Below, piece after piece: positions 22,465-24,705 of a stretch of DNA of 24,705 bases. The DNA lies in contig AQYM01000023.1 in the NCBI GenBank assembly GCA_000380705.1, forward strand, positions 30,811-55,515, read 5' to 3'. Numbering within the stretch: position 1 is the first letter of the stretch; each line of letters starts with the position of its first letter. Under the pieces are notes generated by a model. It saw only the letters and a list, made by a program, of their open reading frames with translations. It was not told where the DNA came from and made no database searches. Position numbers and translations under genes: made by a program. This stretch comes from Crenarchaeota archaeon SCGC AAA471-B05 (lineage in GTDB: Archaea; Thermoproteota; Thermoprotei; Gearchaeales; Gearchaeaceae).

Positions 22465-22505
22465 TTCTGACTTCCTCTCCGACCTAAAAGGCGAGAGTTT
22501 CAATC
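22465..22505 (-). mobile_element. IS200/IS605-like right-end hairpin scar (best preserved)
   Basis: On the minus strand: GATTGAAACTCTCGCC, loop TTTTA, then GGTCGGAGAGGAAGTCAG. CTCTC and GAGAG close the stem with an imperfect middle. The downstream GAAGTC is typical of what I recall for ends of TnpB-bearing elements and the 3' part of their guide RNA. No transposase or tnpB lies nearby, so it is a solo end. Confidence 0.4.
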
Positions 22506-22589
22506 CATTTTAACAAACTATTAAATTCAATCGATTTGTATTTTACTACTAGAATCTTATGTTTTAGTATATCACTTAAATCTTTATCT

Positions 22590-22745
22590 ATATATATAAG
22601 AATATATAAAAATATCTACATTACTTAAAATGGTACCCTGTTTTATGCTACTTCCAAAAACGAAAACTTTTATATCATTACAGATTTCTTTAGTTGCCCT
22701 TGCAACTTTTTCAGAATATTCTTTCCAACTTCTTAAATCATAAAA
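22590..22745 (-). pseudogene. Relic of an MNT-type nucleotidyltransferase (antitoxin)
   Basis: The minus strand reads DLRSWKEYSEKVARATKEI, then CNDIKVFVFGSSIKQGTI and LSNVDIFI. FGSS..G with a following D-x-F is the minimal nucleotidyltransferase signature GS...G...DID. The second catalytic aspartate and the rest are lost. It lies directly downstream of a HEPN relic, the usual order of HEPN/MNT pairs. Confidence 0.6.
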
Positions 22746-22778
22746 ATGGAATTAAACCATCTTAACATCTTCTTTAAT

Positions 22779-22900
22779 TTACTCTAAAAATTTAATTAAG
22801 TTTTCTACAAATTTGACCATTTCCTCAACCTTTTCCCTATCATATTCAACGCTTCCACGCCTTACATCAATGTAGGAGTTTTAGATCTCATTAAAATTTC
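22779..22900 (-). pseudogene. C-terminal relic of a HEPN-domain toxin
   Basis: YIDVRRGSVEYDREKVEEMV then KFVENLIKFLE and a TAA at 22781-22779. Many archaeal HEPN proteins end with such a 'Y-D-R-G-...-Y-...-A-E..' tail after their helical bundle. The N-terminal helices cannot be read because of frame changes above 22880. It pairs with the MNT relic; in intact systems HEPN is an RNase-type toxin neutralised by the MNT partner. Confidence 0.5.
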
Positions 22901-23025
22901 TCTTTATTCCTAATAAATGAATCTAGTTTTGTCTCCTAACTCTTTATATATATACAATATTTACATAAGTGTCTTTTTAAAAATAAAAATTAATAGTTAA
23001 AGTTTAAATATTTGAAAACTATAAA

Positions 23026-23507
23026 TTGATCGATAGCGGCCGTACCTCCTGGTGTCGAAAGTGGCATACATGTCTTTCTTGGTCTACTAGCTATACTCGT
23101 ATCTACTTTCATTATTGGAATAGTATATGCATGGAATAAATCAGGAAAAATTTATGGTTTAAATTATGTTAGACTATTATCCATAGTAGTTGCAATTTTA
23201 ATTTGGTTAGCTTGGTTTACAGTTATACCTGTTTATACCGTAAGTTATGCTGCAGACAAAGCTGTTATTGTAAAGTATGAATCAACTAAGGTGGCTCATG
23301 AATTTGGAATGGAGACCAAGGAACATATATTTTTATACAGGGTTGATTCTCTCTACAATAATACCTATTTTGGCTTATTCATTAAATTTTGAGAATGTAT
23401 TACATCGCAGATTATTCTTTCTACTTTTATTAGCATTAATTATAGGAGGAATAATAATGGATGGTTTTGGTGGCTGGATAGCATCTGCAGCTAAAGAAGC
23501 ATGGTAG
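23026..23507 (+). pseudogene. Four-helix membrane protein gene broken by single-base changes
   Basis: One protein of about 160 aa can be followed: VPPGVESGIHVFLGLLAIL (about 23042 on), a second helix, NYVRLLSIVVAILIWLAWF, VYTVSYAADKAV, then HEFGMETKEHIF. At a T5 run (23330-23334) the frame changes and continues YTGLILSTIIPILAY, then HRRLFFLLLLALIIGGI and GFGGWIASAAKEAW, ending at 23507. Removing one T joins both parts. The beginning is also damaged: upstream of VPPG the frame has no ATG, GTG or TTG, but dropping one G at 23038-23039 would join it to a TTG at 23026. Conserved histidines (HVF, HEFG, KEH) could bind heme or metal. Family not recognised. Confidence 0.55.
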
Positions 23508-23518
23508 AGAGCCGCCAC

Positions 23519-23524
23519 AGGTGG
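23519..23524 (+). promoter_or_regulatory. Shine-Dalgarno-like site deciding the start of the next gene
   Basis: AGGTGG lies 5-6 nt before the ATG at 23530, the usual place for a ribosome site of an internal operon gene. It argues for 23530 rather than the GTG at 23521. Confidence 0.55.
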
Positions 23525-23529
23525 TTAAA

Positions 23530-23841
23530 ATGATGAAGATAAAAATTTTAATCGGATCTTTTATAGGATACTTCGCAGCAGCGATTTTCAACTCTTTACT
23601 TTTAATAATTAAAGAAACAAATCCTGCTGTAAAGACATGGTTAAAAGTGACCTTTGGTCACCATTGGATAGGTCACGGTATCTTAACTATTATAGTGTTT
23701 ATTTTAGTAATGCTTATATCTTTGCCTATTTTCAAAGGAGAATTTAATGATAAGATAGCAAAAATTTTTTTAATAACTTTTATAATTCTAACACTATTAA
23801 GTGTATTCTTAATAGCTGGTTTCTATCTTTCTAAGCTGTAG
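23530..23841 (+). CDS. Three-helix membrane protein with a histidine pair
   Basis: 103 aa from the chosen ATG. Helices lie at about 6-26, 48-66 and 77-98, numbered from that start. Between helices 1 and 2 is TFGHHWIGHGIL, with three histidines close together at the membrane surface, a possible metal or heme site. It follows the broken membrane gene by 22 nt and shares its direction, so they are one operon. The frame could start at GTG 23521, but the ribosome site favours 23530 (or the adjacent ATG at 23533). Family not recognised; a role in an electron-transfer or redox membrane complex is only a guess from the histidines. Confidence 0.7.
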   Translation: MMKIKILIGSFIGYFAAAIFNSLLLIIKETNPAVKTWLKVTFGHHWIGHGILTIIVFILVMLISLPIFKGEFNDKIAKIFLITFIILTLLSVFLIAGFYLSKL

Positions 23842-23849
23842 TTTTAATA

Positions 23850-23869
23850 ATTTTAATTATTTTTTTTTT
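23850..23869 (+). terminator. T-rich transcript end of the membrane-protein pair
   Basis: TTTTAATTATTTTTTTTTT ends about 28 nt after the stop at 23841 with a ten-T run (23860-23869), typical for a crenarchaeal terminator. The promoter of the next gene (TTTAAATA, about 23882-23889) follows. Confidence 0.5.
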
Positions 23870-23915
23870 AAAAAAATGTTATTTAAATAAATTTCTTTTA
23901 TGAATATCTATAATT

Positions 23916-24705
23916 ATGAAGTGGGAAGAATGGATATCTTTAGGTAATTATATAAGTGTACAAGGAATTAAAACTTTTTATGTTGAAAGGGGTAAAGGAA
24001 AAACTTTACTTTTTTTGCATGGATGGGGTGCTTCTTCTTATAGTTGGAGGAATAATTTTTTGTTTTTGTGCCAAGCGTTTCATGCAATAGCAATTGATTT
24101 AAAAGGTTTTGGTTTAACCGAGAAGCCAAAAGGAAATTATGACTTAAACGAATTTACAGAACACGTTAAAAAATTTATTGATTTACTTGGTTTGGAGAAA
24201 GTCAGCTTAGTTGGTAATTCTATGGGTGGAAGTATCGCAATAAATTTAGCATACAATTATGATAAGGTAATCGATAGAGTAATTTTAATAAATTCAACTG
24301 TTATTGCAAATAATAATTCTATACCTTTCTTGTTTAGAATCATTTCAATAAAACCAATTGGGGAATTGTTATCTTTTTTCATGATCAATAAAAGGACAGT
24401 TGTTAATACGTTAAATCAAGTTTATTACAATAAGGATAAAATAAACGAGGAAAGTATAGACGGATACTATAAACCTCTTAAATTAAAGGGTACAAGAAGA
24501 GTTTTATTAAATTCGTTGAGAAACATAAGTAAGTTTAATATAAGCGATTATTTAGAAAAATTAAATAAAAAATTTTTGATAATATGGGGAGAAAAAGATC
24601 CTTGGTTGCCTGTTGAGCATGCTTATATAATTCATAAAAAAATCAAGAATTCTAAATTAATAATAATTCCAGAAACAGGACATGTTCCCCATGAAGAAAA
24701 ACCAG
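23916..24705 (+). CDS. Alpha/beta-hydrolase (partial, runs off the right edge)
   Basis: 263 codons are present without a stop. The fold is clear: oxyanion motif LLFLHGWGAS (about 32-41), a strand with AIAIDLKGFGLTEKP, nucleophile elbow LVGNSMGGS (Ser near residue 105), a cap region (about 135-200), the acid loop IIWGEKDPWLP, and the catalytic histidine in ETGHVPHEE near the edge. All three triad residues are therefore visible and only the last C-terminal helix is missing. Relatives are esterases, C-C hydrolases or haloperoxidase-like enzymes; the substrate cannot be told. A TTTAAATA box (23882-23889) lies about 30 nt before the ATG, in line with a short or absent leader. Confidence 0.88.
   Translation, partial: MKWEEWISLGNYISVQGIKTFYVERGKGKTLLFLHGWGASSYSWRNNFLFLCQAFHAIAIDLKGFGLTEKPKGNYDLNEFTEHVKKFIDLLGLEKVSLVGNSMGGSIAINLAYNYDKVIDRVILINSTVIANNNSIPFLFRIISIKPIGELLSFFMINKRTVVNTLNQVYYNKDKINEESIDGYYKPLKLKGTRRVLLNSLRNISKFNISDYLEKLNKKFLIIWGEKDPWLPVEHAYIIHKKIKNSKLIIIPETGHVPHEEKP

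Noticed and set aside
1..24705. tRNA, rRNA, CRISPR array or intact transposase
   Set aside because: None seen on either strand: no tRNA T-loop GTTCRA pattern with a matching stem, no rRNA-like GC block, no spaced repeats, no full-length transposase frame.

Overview
The window looks like a chromosomal segment of a thermoacidophilic crenarchaeon of the order Sulfolobales. The reasons are a very AT-rich sequence, TATA-like boxes about 25 nt upstream of start codons with little or no leader, T-rich gene ends, an archaeal thiolase/DUF35 pair, a bacterio-opsin-activator type regulator, an M1 aminopeptidase of the tricorn-factor type, and several membrane proteins of the kind common in Sulfolobales. 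The genus cannot be fixed by eye.

Layout. 1-4300: a partial small membrane protein, an M20-family protein that has lost several metal ligands, a HisC-like aminotransferase, a surface-anchored protein, and a thioredoxin-like/zinc-ribbon gene split by one base. 4300-5900: decayed DNA with a hairpin resembling the right end of an IS200/IS605 element, around one intact HTH_10 regulator. 5900-9370 (minus strand): a compact terminal oxidase operon made of a 47-aa single-helix protein, a CuA subunit II, a heme-copper subunit I and a polytopic membrane protein carrying a perfect 57-bp in-frame tandem duplication. 9550-10080: a membrane protein gene split by one base. 10080-12450 (minus): a MarR regulator with a cysteine cluster, a 28-bp perfect palindrome, and a DUF35/thiolase operon. 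12460-14620: a small HEXXH protein, a GNAT acetyltransferase, an anion-permease relic and a DUF1028 protein. 14740-19640: an alcohol dehydrogenase relic, a membrane protein, an ndk start fragment, an intact M1 aminopeptidase, a family-4 uracil-DNA glycosylase relic, an intact HAD phosphatase and a possible oxidoreductase relic. 20425-22410: a DUF998 membrane protein, then a LigD-type primase-polymerase (PolDom) preceded by an HTH-like gene with one internal stop. 22500-22960: a decayed HEPN/MNT toxin-antitoxin pair. 23026-24705: a two-gene membrane cluster whose first gene is broken, and a partial alpha/beta hydrolase.

How it fits together. The clear functional units are the oxidase operon (aerobic respiration with an electron donor feeding CuA) and the thiolase/DUF35 pair (acyl-CoA condensation). 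Most of the rest is single genes. The striking property of the window is gene decay: at least six relics of recognisable families, several genes split by a single-base change (often in a T tract), and four IS200/605-like hairpin scars. No intact transposase, tRNA, rRNA or CRISPR array is visible.
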